Source: an uncultured Clostridia bacterium
Lineage (GTDB): Bacteria; Bacillota; Clostridia; Oscillospirales; Oscillospiraceae
Direction of reading: 5' to 3'
Length of the DNA stretch: 36,444 bases
Assembly: GCA_946061345.1 (NCBI GenBank)
Contig: CAMGRA010000002.1
Location: 1 to 36,444, forward strand
The notes beneath the pieces were generated by a model. The model saw only the letters and a list, made by a program, of their open reading frames with translations, did no database searches and was not told where the DNA came from. Made by a program: the position numbers and the translations under genes. Of the stretch, positions 10,503 to 19,463 are shown one piece after another; position 1 is the stretch's first letter; each line of letters opens with the position of its first letter.

Positions 10503-11676
10503 GCAGCAACGCGGCGTACTCCTGCTGGTGCGCAGTGCGCTGACAGGAAATAAGGAACAGCTTCCGACAGATTTCAATCTGGAAGAGGCCTATACGGAGG
10601 CGCTGAAGCAGCAGATTGTGCCGCTTCTGTACTATGGCGCTATGAACTGCGATGTTTCCGGCGACCTGCCGATCATGGAGCAGATGCTCCTGACCACCGC
10701 AAAGGCAATTTCTATCTGTGAAAGCCAGGAACAGGTGCGTGATGAGATATGCCGGTGCTTTGAGAGCGCCGGAATTGATTACGTTTTACTGAAAGGCTCG
10801 GTCCTGCAGTCGCTTTACCCTGAAGCGGGAATGCGACTGATGTCGGATATCGACATTCTGATCCGCATGGAGCAGTATCCCCGTATTCTGGCGCTTATGA
10901 CAAAAATGGGCTTCGCCCGGGGGGCGGAGACGGACCATGAACTGCCGTGGCAAAAACACGGTGTACATATTGAACTGCATAAGAGCCTGATCCCCTCTTA
11001 TAACAAGGACTTTTACGCTTACTACGGTACAGGCTGGCAGTTTGCAAAGCCTGTTGCCGGGAACCATCGGTATGATTTCTCTGATGAAGATCAAATGGTG
11101 TATCTTTTTTCCCACTTTGCCAAGCACTACCGCGATATGGGTATCGGCGTGAAGCATTTTGCGGATCTGTATGTCTACCGCAGGGAAAAGCCGGGACTGG
11201 ATGAAGACTATATTCGGCGCGAGCTGAAAAAACTGAGTTTAGAGAAGTTTTATGCCCATGTTCTTCAAACACTGGCAGTTTGGTTTGACGGTGCTGCGTC
11301 AACGGAGGCCACAGACATGATCACCGCTATCGTACTTACCAGCGGCGCTTACGGTGACAGCAGAAACAGCTTTTATTCCAATCTGATCAAGAACACTGCG
11401 AGTCCGGAGGAATGTAAAAAGGCCTGCCGTCACAGAAAACTCGAGTTGGTATTCCTTCCGTACCGGGATATGTGCGTTAAATTCCCAATTCTAAAAAAGG
11501 TGCCGGTGCTGCTGCCCTTTATGTGGGTGGCGCGTGGTGCCGGTTCGCTGTTTGTGTCAAATAAGTTCAGAAAGATGAGAAGGACCATGAAAAGCCTGAA
11601 ACCGGAATGTGTGGAGGGATACCAGGAGTCTCTGCATCTTGTTGGGCTGGATTACCATTTTGAGGATCAATACTGA
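10492..11676 (+). CDS. Nucleotidyltransferase family protein (PF14907-like)
   Basis: 'GIDYVLLKGSVLQSLYPEAGMRLMSDIDILIRMEQY': KGxxLxxxY...RxxxDIDIL signature. Overlaps the 3' end of the flippase gene. Confidence 0.75.
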   Translation: MINEQQRGVLLLVRSALTGNKEQLPTDFNLEEAYTEALKQQIVPLLYYGAMNCDVSGDLPIMEQMLLTTAKAISICESQEQVRDEICRCFESAGIDYVLLKGSVLQSLYPEAGMRLMSDIDILIRMEQYPRILALMTKMGFARGAETDHELPWQKHGVHIELHKSLIPSYNKDFYAYYGTGWQFAKPVAGNHRYDFSDEDQMVYLFSHFAKHYRDMGIGVKHFADLYVYRREKPGLDEDYIRRELKKLSLEKFYAHVLQTLAVWFDGAASTEATDMITAIVLTSGAYGDSRNSFYSNLIKNTASPEECKKACRHRKLELVFLPYRDMCVKFPILKKVPVLLPFMWVARGAGSLFVSNKFRKMRRTMKSLKPECVEGYQESLHLVGLDYHFEDQY

Positions 11677-11727
11677 AAACCAATTAAAATATTCATTTCA
11701 ATCGGTTTTCAACGCCGTTCCGGCGTT
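11671..11727. repeat. 57-bp dispersed repeat, copy 1
   Basis: tactgaaaaccaattaaaatattcatttcaatcggttttcaacgccgttccggcgtt; matches 33566..33622 with 2 mismatches by eye. Confidence 0.85.
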
Positions 11728-11880
11728 GCGTTTTCGCAATGGAAAGGTAAGCATCGCGATAATACGTCTCGTATCAATCACGATATCGCAATTGAAATGC
11801 GCTTTGCACATTTCAATTGGTGATTGGTTTGATTCTGTTCAGGAAATGATTCGACGTTCTACGGAAAAAGGAGAGAAAAA

Positions 11881-13356
11881 ATGAATAAGGCAATACGCTT
11901 TTATCTCAGCAGAAGAAACCCGCTGAGCTGGCTGGCTGCGTTGATGGCTGTGGCATCCGCCGTGCTTCAGATCCTGGCGCTCTGCTTCGGCCTGCAGTTG
12001 ACTACCGTGAACTTCTGGTTCCAGAAGGTCCTGCCCATCTGGATCGCCCTGGGCTTTGCCTTTATTGTTCTGGTTCGCGGGCCGAAGGAATTCTACCGCT
12101 CCACAAAGCCGGTATTCTGGACCTGCGTCTATTTTGCCCAGATCGCCCTGGACTGGAACCTGCAGCTGCAGGAGGCTCCCGGTCTTGCAGCGGAGCTGGG
12201 AGGCGGCTATGCCCTCTTCGGCTATAAGCGCTATGTCGCGGTCTGCTGGATCATCTACCTGGCGTTTTATTTCATTTACCGTATGTTCATGACGGGGAAG
12301 CTCAGGCATTATCTGATCCTGCTTTTTATGGGACTGCTGCCTTTTTCAGTGCTTCTGTATGATTTTATCTATTGCGTTCCCGGCCTGGCGCTGTGCGAAC
12401 TGATGAATAAGCTGGCGAACGTGCTTCTGGTGGGGTCCCTCTTCGCGGCGGTCCTGGGCCTGCGAATTTTCACCGATGGGAAATATCATCCAACCTGGGG
12501 CGACCGCGGCGATGGACGTCAGCTCCGCACCATTGATGGTATGTCACTTGTCGCCAACTATATTATGCCCAACCGCAACGGTGCCTCCAACTCCATCCAT
12601 GACAAGCTGGAGATCTCCAATATTGAACGTTACATTCACAAAAAACGCGCCGAGGGTATGGATAATTTCGGTATTACCCATGTGTTCCTGGCGGCTTATG
12701 TGCGCTGCGTTGCCAAATATCCCGGCATCAACCGCTTCCTGTCCGGCCAGCGGGTATTCCAGCGTGACGAGGATATCCAGTTCACCATGGCCATGAAAAA
12801 GGACATGCGCACCGACGGCGAGGAAACCATGATCAAGCTCCATCTGACCCAAACGGACACCTCCAGGGAGGTCTACGAAAAATTCAACAAGGCCTATGAG
12901 GAGGTCAAATCTACACCGCTGAACAGCAGCTTTGACGCTGTGGCGGGAGCGCTGGCGAGCATCCCCGGCCTGCTGCTGAAATTCGTGGTCTGGGTCCTCA
13001 AGGTCATGGACTATTTCGGTAAGCTGCCCAAATTCCTGCTGGAGGTCAGCCCGTTCCATGCCTCTGTGATCTTCACCTCCATGGGCTCTCTGGGCATCCC
13101 GCCCATTGTCCACCATCTCTATGATTTCGGCAACCTGCCGGTATTTTTGGCCTTCGGCAGAAAGTATCGCAAACAGGAGCTGGACGCGGAGGGCAATGTA
13201 GTCACGCGGCGTTATGTGGATTTTGTGATGAACTGTGACGAACGCACCGTCGACGGCTTCTATTATGCAACGGTGCTGAAATACTTCCACAAGCTTCTGC
13301 GCAACCCCGAGGTGCTGGACAACCCGCCGGAAGAAATTATCCGTGATATTGATTAA
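11881..13356 (+). CDS. Membrane protein with C-terminal 2-oxoacid dehydrogenase E2/CAT-like acyltransferase domain
   Basis: N-terminal ~200 aa with several hydrophobic helices; C-terminal 'FGITHVFLAAYVRCVAKYPGINRFLSGQRVF', 'FTSMGSLGIPPIVHHLYDFGNLPVFLAFGRKYRK', 'VDFVMNCDERTVDGFYYATVLKYFHKLLRNPEVLDNPP' parallel the E2 catalytic domain. Confidence 0.7.
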   Translation: MNKAIRFYLSRRNPLSWLAALMAVASAVLQILALCFGLQLTTVNFWFQKVLPIWIALGFAFIVLVRGPKEFYRSTKPVFWTCVYFAQIALDWNLQLQEAPGLAAELGGGYALFGYKRYVAVCWIIYLAFYFIYRMFMTGKLRHYLILLFMGLLPFSVLLYDFIYCVPGLALCELMNKLANVLLVGSLFAAVLGLRIFTDGKYHPTWGDRGDGRQLRTIDGMSLVANYIMPNRNGASNSIHDKLEISNIERYIHKKRAEGMDNFGITHVFLAAYVRCVAKYPGINRFLSGQRVFQRDEDIQFTMAMKKDMRTDGEETMIKLHLTQTDTSREVYEKFNKAYEEVKSTPLNSSFDAVAGALASIPGLLLKFVVWVLKVMDYFGKLPKFLLEVSPFHASVIFTSMGSLGIPPIVHHLYDFGNLPVFLAFGRKYRKQELDAEGNVVTRRYVDFVMNCDERTVDGFYYATVLKYFHKLLRNPEVLDNPPEEIIRDID

Positions 13357-13364
13357 CTGAAAAA

Positions 13365-13403
13365 ACGGTGCGCTGCAGATCTTCAAGACCTGCAGCGCAC
13401 CGT
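13365..13403. terminator. Bidirectional intrinsic terminator between convergent genes
   Basis: Perfect 14-bp stem ACGGTGCGCTGCAG/CTGCAGCGCACCGT, A-rich 5' flank and T-rich 3' flank. Confidence 0.85.
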
Positions 13404-13409
13404 ATTATA

Positions 13410-14387
13410 TTATGTGAGTGCTGCCAGAGCTTCTTTCAGTTGGCTTGCGTAGGCATCTACGGCGCTCTGGGGGAAGACGACGGAGGCCCGTCCGCCGAAG
13501 CCTGCCAGCCACCCCAGAAAGTTGGGGGAGAGGGATACTCTAACTGTCAGCGTAAAATGCTCGTCGCCGTCGGGAATGAGCAGGACATCCCGGCCAAAAC
13601 GGTCAACCACCACGCCGGCCAGGGCGTTTTCAAACCGCAGCTTGACCTGCTGCGTCTTTCCGCGGTACATGCCGAAGACCTCCCGTGAATAGGCGGCCGG
13701 GTCAAATTTCCGGCTTTCTTCAGTAAAGACGCGCTTCTGGCCCGTCAGGAAGATCTCTTCCATCTTGTCCACGCGGTAATGGGTGATGCCGTGCTTTCCC
13801 GTATAGGCGATGAGATAGTAATTCTCATTGTCCCAGAGCAGGGCGTAAGGACTGGCGGTACAGCGCCCCCGGCGGAAATGTTTCTTCAGATCCACGCCCC
13901 AGTCAAAATAGCGGAATACGACTTGGCTGTCTCGATCTATGGCTTCGTACAGGGTGTCGATGTTGGAAATGCTGGTATCGTTTTCCGTTTTCAGACGACC
14001 GGACAGGACGATCTGGCGCCGCAGCAGCTCCGCCTCATGGGTGCTGGACAGGGCGGCCAGCTTTTTGATCAGGGCGGACGACTGCCCGGCGGTCAAAAAC
14101 CTCGACGAGAGCACCGCGTCTACCAGCAGCTTTAACTCCGAAAGCTCAAAATCCCGCTGGGCAACGTAGTAGCCGCCGTTGCTGCCCCGACGGTAGAGGA
14201 CCTCGGTCCCGTATTCGTTCAGCATACTGATATCGTCGTAGATGCTCTTTCGTTCGGCACGGATGCCCCTGGATGCCAGATAGTCCACCAGGGCCGTCAC
14301 CTTTGCCGGATGCTTTTCATCGGTGTTTTGCCGCAGGTAATCCCGCAAATAGAGCAGTTTCAGCTTCTGATTCTCTGATTTTGCCAT
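13410..14387 (-). CDS. WYL-domain transcriptional regulator (HTH + WYL)
   Basis: 'KLKLLYLRDYLRQNTDEKHPAKVTALVDYLASRGIRAERKSIYDDISML' HTH; 'ALLWDNENYYLIAYTGKHGITHYRVDKMEEI' WYL-type core. Confidence 0.9.
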   Translation of the reverse strand: MAKSENQKLKLLYLRDYLRQNTDEKHPAKVTALVDYLASRGIRAERKSIYDDISMLNEYGTEVLYRRGSNGGYYVAQRDFELSELKLLVDAVLSSRFLTAGQSSALIKKLAALSSTHEAELLRRQIVLSGRLKTENDTSISNIDTLYEAIDRDSQVVFRYFDWGVDLKKHFRRGRCTASPYALLWDNENYYLIAYTGKHGITHYRVDKMEEIFLTGQKRVFTEESRKFDPAAYSREVFGMYRGKTQQVKLRFENALAGVVVDRFGRDVLLIPDGDEHFTLTVRVSLSPNFLGWLAGFGGRASVVFPQSAVDAYASQLKEALAALT

Positions 14388-14485
14388 GAAAAACCGCCTC
14401 TCCCTTCGATCTCTATTTACAATACCATAAACGGGACGAAAAAAGCAAGAGGGCAGGGGAGCTCAAGCGCAAATATCGGCGGCAC

Positions 14486-14514
14486 TTGACGATTTCCCAA
14501 CTTCGTGGTATTTT
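14486..14514 (+). promoter_or_regulatory. Sigma-A-like promoter for the AI-2E permease
   Basis: TTGACG - 17 nt - TATTTT about 30 nt upstream of ATG 14545. Confidence 0.55.
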
Positions 14515-14544
14515 AAGAAAGAAGCTGGAAAAGGAGCGACCGCT

Positions 14545-15855
14545 ATGAAGCTGCATCGCAACGAAAAATATTTTAAATGGGGGATGACGGCCTTCCTGGT
14601 CATTGTGGCAGGAGGCTTGTTTTGGCTGATCTTTTCCAATCTGTCGGGATTCTATCAGTTGATCCTGGACTTTCTGGACATTATCTCCCCGCTGGTCTAC
14701 GGCTGCCTGTTTGCTTATCTGATGAATCCCATTATGCAGTTTGTCAGGAAGCTGATGGACAAGGCCCTGGCCAACCGCAAGCTTTCAGACAAGGCCAGAT
14801 CCCGTCTGAGCACGACGGTCAGTGTTGTCACAGCAGTCATTGCTTTGCTGGCGCTTCTTTATGCTCTGGTCGCTCTGATCGTTCCGAGCATCATCAACAG
14901 CCTGGAGGAGCTTTTGCAGCAGGAGAGACTGGAACGCTATGGACTCACCATCACCACCTGGATCAATGATACCTTCGCCGGGACAGCGGTGGAGGAATGG
15001 TTCCACGAGAATCTGGACAGCCTGCTCCAGCTGCTGATCAACGAGCTGAAAAAGATCGATATTGCTTCCTTCCTCGGCAGCCTGACCAGTTCAGTCTACA
15101 GCGTGGTCATGGGTGTGTTTAATGCCGGCATTGGCATCATCGCCGCGGTCTATATCCTGATCTACAAGAAAAGCCTGTGCGCGCAGGCGAAGAAGATCAT
15201 CATTTCCGTCTTCTCCACAAAGCACGCCGACCGTATTTTTGAGGTCGCCCGCCGCACCAACAAGATCTTCGGCGGCTATGTCATCGGCAAGCTCATCGAC
15301 GCGCTCCTGGTGGGCATCATTACCTACATCTTTTTGATCATCACGGGCATGCCATACGCGCCGCTGATCGCAACGTTGGTAGGCGTGACCAATATCATTC
15401 CTTTCTTCGGGCCGTTCCTTGGTGCCATCCCGTCGGCACTGCTGCTGCTCATTGAGCATCCCATTGACGCGCTGTACTTCTGCATTTTTATCCTGGCGCT
15501 TCAGATGATCGACGGCAATATCATAGAAAACCGCATCCTGGGCGAGAAGTTGGGTATTTCCGATCTTTGGGTCCTGGTAGCGATCCTTGTCTTCGGCGGC
15601 ATTTTCGGCTTTGCCGGGATGCTGCTGGGCGTGCCGGTTTTTGCCGTGATCTATACGCTCATCAATGACCGGGTCAACGGACGCCTGAAGCACAAGCGCT
15701 ATCCCACGGATACCGACGTCTACTATTCCATCAAGATGGTGGAGGATCTGCCGGTGGAGCCTGCGCCCAGCTATTCCTACGTCTCCGTCGAGCCCGCCTA
15801 CGATATGCACGCTGAGCCGGATGACGATGACGACTATGACGACTATGAAGAATAG
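14545..15855 (+). CDS. AI-2E family transporter / permease
   Basis: 'GGYVIGKLIDALLVGIITYIFLIITGMPYAPLIATLVGVTNIIPFFGPFLGAIPSALLLL' and 'LGEKLGISDLWVLVAILVFGGIFGFAGMLLGVPVFAVI' are family hallmarks. Confidence 0.95.
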   Translation: MKLHRNEKYFKWGMTAFLVIVAGGLFWLIFSNLSGFYQLILDFLDIISPLVYGCLFAYLMNPIMQFVRKLMDKALANRKLSDKARSRLSTTVSVVTAVIALLALLYALVALIVPSIINSLEELLQQERLERYGLTITTWINDTFAGTAVEEWFHENLDSLLQLLINELKKIDIASFLGSLTSSVYSVVMGVFNAGIGIIAAVYILIYKKSLCAQAKKIIISVFSTKHADRIFEVARRTNKIFGGYVIGKLIDALLVGIITYIFLIITGMPYAPLIATLVGVTNIIPFFGPFLGAIPSALLLLIEHPIDALYFCIFILALQMIDGNIIENRILGEKLGISDLWVLVAILVFGGIFGFAGMLLGVPVFAVIYTLINDRVNGRLKHKRYPTDTDVYYSIKMVEDLPVEPAPSYSYVSVEPAYDMHAEPDDDDDYDDYEE

Positions 15856-15881
15856 ACAATTAGAGTAACAAGAATCATATC

Positions 15882-15909
15882 ACAGGGGGGCTGCCTGTCA
15901 GCCCCCTGT
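15882..15909 (+). terminator. Stem-loop terminator/attenuator
   Basis: ACAGGGGGGCTG..CAGCCCCCTGT inverted repeat in the intergenic gap; T-tract is poor. Confidence 0.6.
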
Positions 15910-15938
15910 TCGTAAACCAAAAGAAAGTGAGGTGCTGT

Positions 15939-17687
15939 ATGCTGCCTGATTTCTTTGAAACACTGAACAGTTACTTCCAAACCGACGGCAGAGGCTTTGC
16001 CGAGGTGTTCTGCGCGGTCTGGTGCTATCTTGCGCCGGTGCTGGGCGTCCTCATTCTTTGGCGCTGCGCCAAGCCCCTGCTGCGTTTCCGCCGTGAGCCG
16101 GAGACCTGGGCGTGGCTGGTCATGCCCGACGGTCAGCAGCTTCCCGTGACCCACTGGGAGAATATCATCGGCCGCGGCCGTGGCTGCGACATTGTGGTGA
16201 ATCTGTCCACGGTCTCCCGCAATCACGCGGTCCTGACCCGCTATGACGACGGAAGCTGGTCCCTGACGGACATCGGCTCCCGGGGCGCGGTATCGGTCAA
16301 CGGCAAGACCGTGGATATCTGCGCCCTGCAATACGGCGACGTGATCTCCCTCGGCGGCGTGGAAATGGTTCTTGCTCCTACCACGGCGGAGGAGGTGGAG
16401 GAGCAGAAATACTACCGCACCCGCCCCGCCGCCATTGCAAGCCCCGGCCTGACCCTCACCATCCTGACTGTATTTCAGCTCCTGACGGCGCTGCAATTCT
16501 GGATGAACGGTAAGGAGGATGCCATTTCCACAGTCGTATTGGGCTTTATGGCGGTCATCGGCCTGGAATGGCTGCTGTTTATGGCCCTGAAGATCATGCG
16601 CCGCAGCAGCTTTGAGGTGGAGACCCTGGCGTTCTTCCTTTCCACCATCGGCCTTTCCGTCATTGCGTCCTCTGCGCCGACGGAGGTGACCAAGCAGCTC
16701 ATTTGTATTGCCGGCGGCATTTTTATCTATCTGGTCATCGGCTGGTCCATGCGGGACCTGAACCGCGCCAAGCGCTTCCGCTATCTGGCAGCGGTGGCAG
16801 GCCTGCTCCTGCTGGCGGCGAACCTGGTCCTGGGCCGGGAGATCAACGGCGCGAAAAACTGGATCCAGATCGGCTCCATGTCCTTCCAGCCCTCGGAGCT
16901 GGTCAAGCTGTGTTTCCTGTACGTGGGCGCGTCCACCATGGACCGCATCGTGACCAAGCGGAATATGCTCTCTTTCATCATTTATTCCGCGGCCATCTGC
17001 GGCTGCCTGGCGCTGATGAACGACTTCGGCACCGCGCTGATCTTCTTTGTGGCCCTGGTGGTCATCTGCCTCATGCGAAGCGGCAGCTTTTCCGCTCTGG
17101 CGCTGCTGGGAACGGTGGTGTGCTGCGGCGTTTTGCTCCTGCTGGTCATCGACATCCCGCCCCATGTCCTGCGGCGTTTTTCCACCTGGGGCCATGCCTG
17201 GGAGGATCCGCTGAACGGCGGCTATGACCAGGTCAAGGCCATGACCTGTATCGCCTCCGGCGGCCTGTTCGGCCTCGGCGCGGGCAACGGGGCCTTCCGC
17301 TACTACGTTATGGCGGCGGACACGGACTATGTGTTTGCCTTCGTATGCGAGGAATGGGGCCTTATTCTGGGACTGCTCCCGGTCCTTGCCATCATTCTGC
17401 TGGGTGTCTTTGTGGCCCGCTCTGCAGCCATCGGGCGCAGCAGCTTCTATACCATCGGTGCCTGTGCGGCGGTGGCTATTATGATGACCCAGACGATTTT
17501 GAACGTGTTCGGCACCATGGACATCCTGCCTATGACCGGCGTTACGTTCCCCTTTGTGTCCAACGGCGGTTCCAGTATGCTCTCGTCCTGGGGACTTTTG
17601 GCGTTTATCAAGGCTGCCGACACGCGGCAAAACGCCAGCTTCGCGGTGAGGACCGCCAAGGCTGAGGAGGTGGAGCCGTATGAATAA
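15939..17687 (+). CDS. FtsW/RodA/SpoVE (SEDS) family protein with N-terminal FHA domain
   Basis: FHA: 'IIGRGRGCDIVVNLSTVSRNHAVLTRYDDGSWSLTDIGSRGAVSVNGKTV'. SEDS: 'GAKNWIQIGSMSFQPSELVKL', 'NVFGTMDILPMTGVTFPFVSNGGSSMLSSW'. GTG-rich leader; ATG 15939 has AAAGTGAGG upstream. Confidence 0.93.
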   Translation: MLPDFFETLNSYFQTDGRGFAEVFCAVWCYLAPVLGVLILWRCAKPLLRFRREPETWAWLVMPDGQQLPVTHWENIIGRGRGCDIVVNLSTVSRNHAVLTRYDDGSWSLTDIGSRGAVSVNGKTVDICALQYGDVISLGGVEMVLAPTTAEEVEEQKYYRTRPAAIASPGLTLTILTVFQLLTALQFWMNGKEDAISTVVLGFMAVIGLEWLLFMALKIMRRSSFEVETLAFFLSTIGLSVIASSAPTEVTKQLICIAGGIFIYLVIGWSMRDLNRAKRFRYLAAVAGLLLLAANLVLGREINGAKNWIQIGSMSFQPSELVKLCFLYVGASTMDRIVTKRNMLSFIIYSAAICGCLALMNDFGTALIFFVALVVICLMRSGSFSALALLGTVVCCGVLLLLVIDIPPHVLRRFSTWGHAWEDPLNGGYDQVKAMTCIASGGLFGLGAGNGAFRYYVMAADTDYVFAFVCEEWGLILGLLPVLAIILLGVFVARSAAIGRSSFYTIGACAAVAIMMTQTILNVFGTMDILPMTGVTFPFVSNGGSSMLSSWGLLAFIKAADTRQNASFAVRTAKAEEVEPYE

Positions 17688-19014
17688 GCTGGCAAAACGT
17701 GCCTGGTTTGCCTATTTCCTGGCCGCTGCCATGCTGGTAGGCGTGCTGGTCATTGTGGTACGCTATGTTGTCAACGGGCCGGACTGGATGCCCTTCCAGA
17801 ACGACGGCGTCATCGTCGACCGCTCCGGGACGGTGCTGATGGACAACACCGATGGCCGTACTCTTGCCGATGACGCGACGGTGCGCGCCTCCATGCTCCA
17901 GATCCTCGGCGACAACGAGGGCTATATCACGCCCTATCTTCTCAACGAATACGGCGACGAGCTGGCCGGCTTCAACCGCATCAGCGGAACGCGCCATATG
18001 GGCGGCGGAGAGGGGAGAATGACCCTGACCCTGAGCGCCTACGTACAGCGGGCCGCCCTCAACGCCCTGAACGGGCAGCACGGCACCGTGGGCGTGTATA
18101 ACTACAAAACCGGCGAGATCCTCTGCATGGTTTCCTCGCCCACCTATGACCCCTGGACCGTGCCCGATGTGGCGGGCAACCCGGAGCAGTACAACGGCGT
18201 CTACGTCAACCGTTTTCTCCATTCGGCCTACGCACCCGGCTCCACCTTCAAGCTGGTGACGGCGGCTGCGGCGCTGGAACGGATTTCGGACATCGAAGAC
18301 AGAACCTTTTACTGTGAGGGCAGCGCCCGGATCGGCAGCGAGACGGTGATCTGCAACGGCGTCCACGGGACGATCAGTTTCCGACAGGCCCTCTGTCAGT
18401 CCTGCAACGTCGCCTTTGCGCAGATCGCCGATGAATTGGGCGCAGACGTGCTGACGAATTATGCCGAACGGTTTGGTATCACCGACAGCCTCTCCTTTGA
18501 CGGATTCATTACAAAGAAAGGCAACTTTGACCTCTCGGAGGCGACGGCCTATGAAGCGGCCTGGGCGGGTGTCGGCCAATACACGGATCAGATCAACCCC
18601 TGCCAGTACATGACCTTCTTGGGAGCCATTGCCAACGGCGGTCAGGCGGCAACGCCCTATCTCGTGGACAAGGTCACTTTCGGCAGCAAGACAAAGTACG
18701 AGGCAAAGACGGAGATGGGGGATAAGATCCTCAGCGCGTCGGCGGCGGATACCCTGGCGGAAATGATGCACTATAACGTGGTCAACAACTACGGCGAGTG
18801 GTATTTCAGCGGCCTCTATGCCGGCGCAAAATCCGGCACGGCGGAACGGGGCGAGGGTCTGACCTCCAACGCGCTGCTGACGGGCTTTGTCCAGAGTGAG
18901 GATTATCCGCTGGCTTTCGTGGTGGTCATCGAAGGCGGCGGCGCAGGCAGTACAGCCTGTACGCCGGTCATCCGTCAGGTTCTCGATGCCTGCGTCGTGG
19001 CGATGGGTTCGTGA
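17680..19014 (+). CDS. Class B penicillin-binding protein (transpeptidase), PbpA-like
   Basis: 'HSAYAPGSTFKLVTAAAALE' (SxxK), 'CQSCNVAFAQIADELG' (SxN), 'GAKSGTAERGEG' (KSG). Overlaps the SEDS gene by 8 nt. Confidence 0.93.
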   Translation: MNKLAKRAWFAYFLAAAMLVGVLVIVVRYVVNGPDWMPFQNDGVIVDRSGTVLMDNTDGRTLADDATVRASMLQILGDNEGYITPYLLNEYGDELAGFNRISGTRHMGGGEGRMTLTLSAYVQRAALNALNGQHGTVGVYNYKTGEILCMVSSPTYDPWTVPDVAGNPEQYNGVYVNRFLHSAYAPGSTFKLVTAAAALERISDIEDRTFYCEGSARIGSETVICNGVHGTISFRQALCQSCNVAFAQIADELGADVLTNYAERFGITDSLSFDGFITKKGNFDLSEATAYEAAWAGVGQYTDQINPCQYMTFLGAIANGGQAATPYLVDKVTFGSKTKYEAKTEMGDKILSASAADTLAEMMHYNVVNNYGEWYFSGLYAGAKSGTAERGEGLTSNALLTGFVQSEDYPLAFVVVIEGGGAGSTACTPVIRQVLDACVVAMGS

Positions 19015-19130
19015 TGCTTTCGCCGGAGCAGGAAAGAAATACCGAAAAATCAAAAGAAAACACTTGACATCCGGCGATTTATCATGTATGATATTCAAGC
19101 TGATTTTGCAGAAGCAAGATCGGCTGAATT

Positions 19131-19222
19131 GGAGAGGTGGCTGAGCTGGCCGAAGGCGCACGACTGGAAATCGTGTAGGCGTTAAAAGCGTCTCGCGGGT
19201 TCGAATCCCGCCCTCTCCGCCA
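19131..19222 (+). tRNA. tRNA-Ser (anticodon GGA)
   Basis: ggagagg...cctctcc acceptor stem, anticodon arm cacga-ctGGAaa-tcgtg, long variable arm, GGTTCGAATCCC T-arm, encoded CCA. Confidence 0.95.
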
Positions 19223-19224
19223 TG

Positions 19225-19253
19225 AAAAAAGCACGCGAAAGCGTGCTTTTTTT
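19225..19253 (+). terminator. Intrinsic terminator of tRNA-Ser
   Basis: AAAAAAGCACGCgaaaGCGTGCTTTTTTT. Confidence 0.92.
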
Positions 19254-19420
19254 CAATGATATCCGTCCTTGGGGAACGGATGATATACTTGACAGTATGA
19301 TATCTGCTTCGCAGATGATATACGCTTCGCGTATGAGGGGAACGGATATTATATCATATTTGCAAAGCAAATATATCATGCGGCGTAAGCCGTATATCAC
19401 CTCGCGCAGCGATATAAATT
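19254..19420. repeat. Array of short AT-flanked hairpins downstream of tRNA-Ser
   Basis: Consecutive palindromes: ATATCCGT..ACGGAT.ATAT, ATAC..GTAT, GATATCTGCttcGCAGATgATAT, ATACGCttcGCGTAT, ATATTTGCaaaGCAAATAT, GCGGC.taa.GCCG, TCGCgcaGCGA. Confidence 0.8.
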
Positions 19421-19428
19421 TGAATAAG

Positions 19429-19456
19429 GCTGGATCCTGATCCCGGAATCCAGCCC
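19429..19456 (-). terminator. Stem-loop downstream of the SLH surface protein gene
   Basis: GGCTGGAT...ATCCAGCC just after the minus-strand stop; weak U tract on the minus strand. Confidence 0.55.
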
Positions 19457-19463
19457 ATTTTCT

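Noticed and set aside
15843-17630. 595-aa minus-strand ORF
   Set aside because: Antisense shadow of the FHA-SEDS gene; low-complexity G/H/Q/R-rich translation with no recognisable domain.
17608-19161. 517-aa minus-strand ORF
   Set aside because: Antisense to the PBP gene, which has all transpeptidase motifs; it also runs into tRNA-Ser.
19131-19435. tRNA-Ser as integration (att) site of a mobile element
   Set aside because: No integrase gene or direct repeat of the tRNA 3' end was seen in the window.
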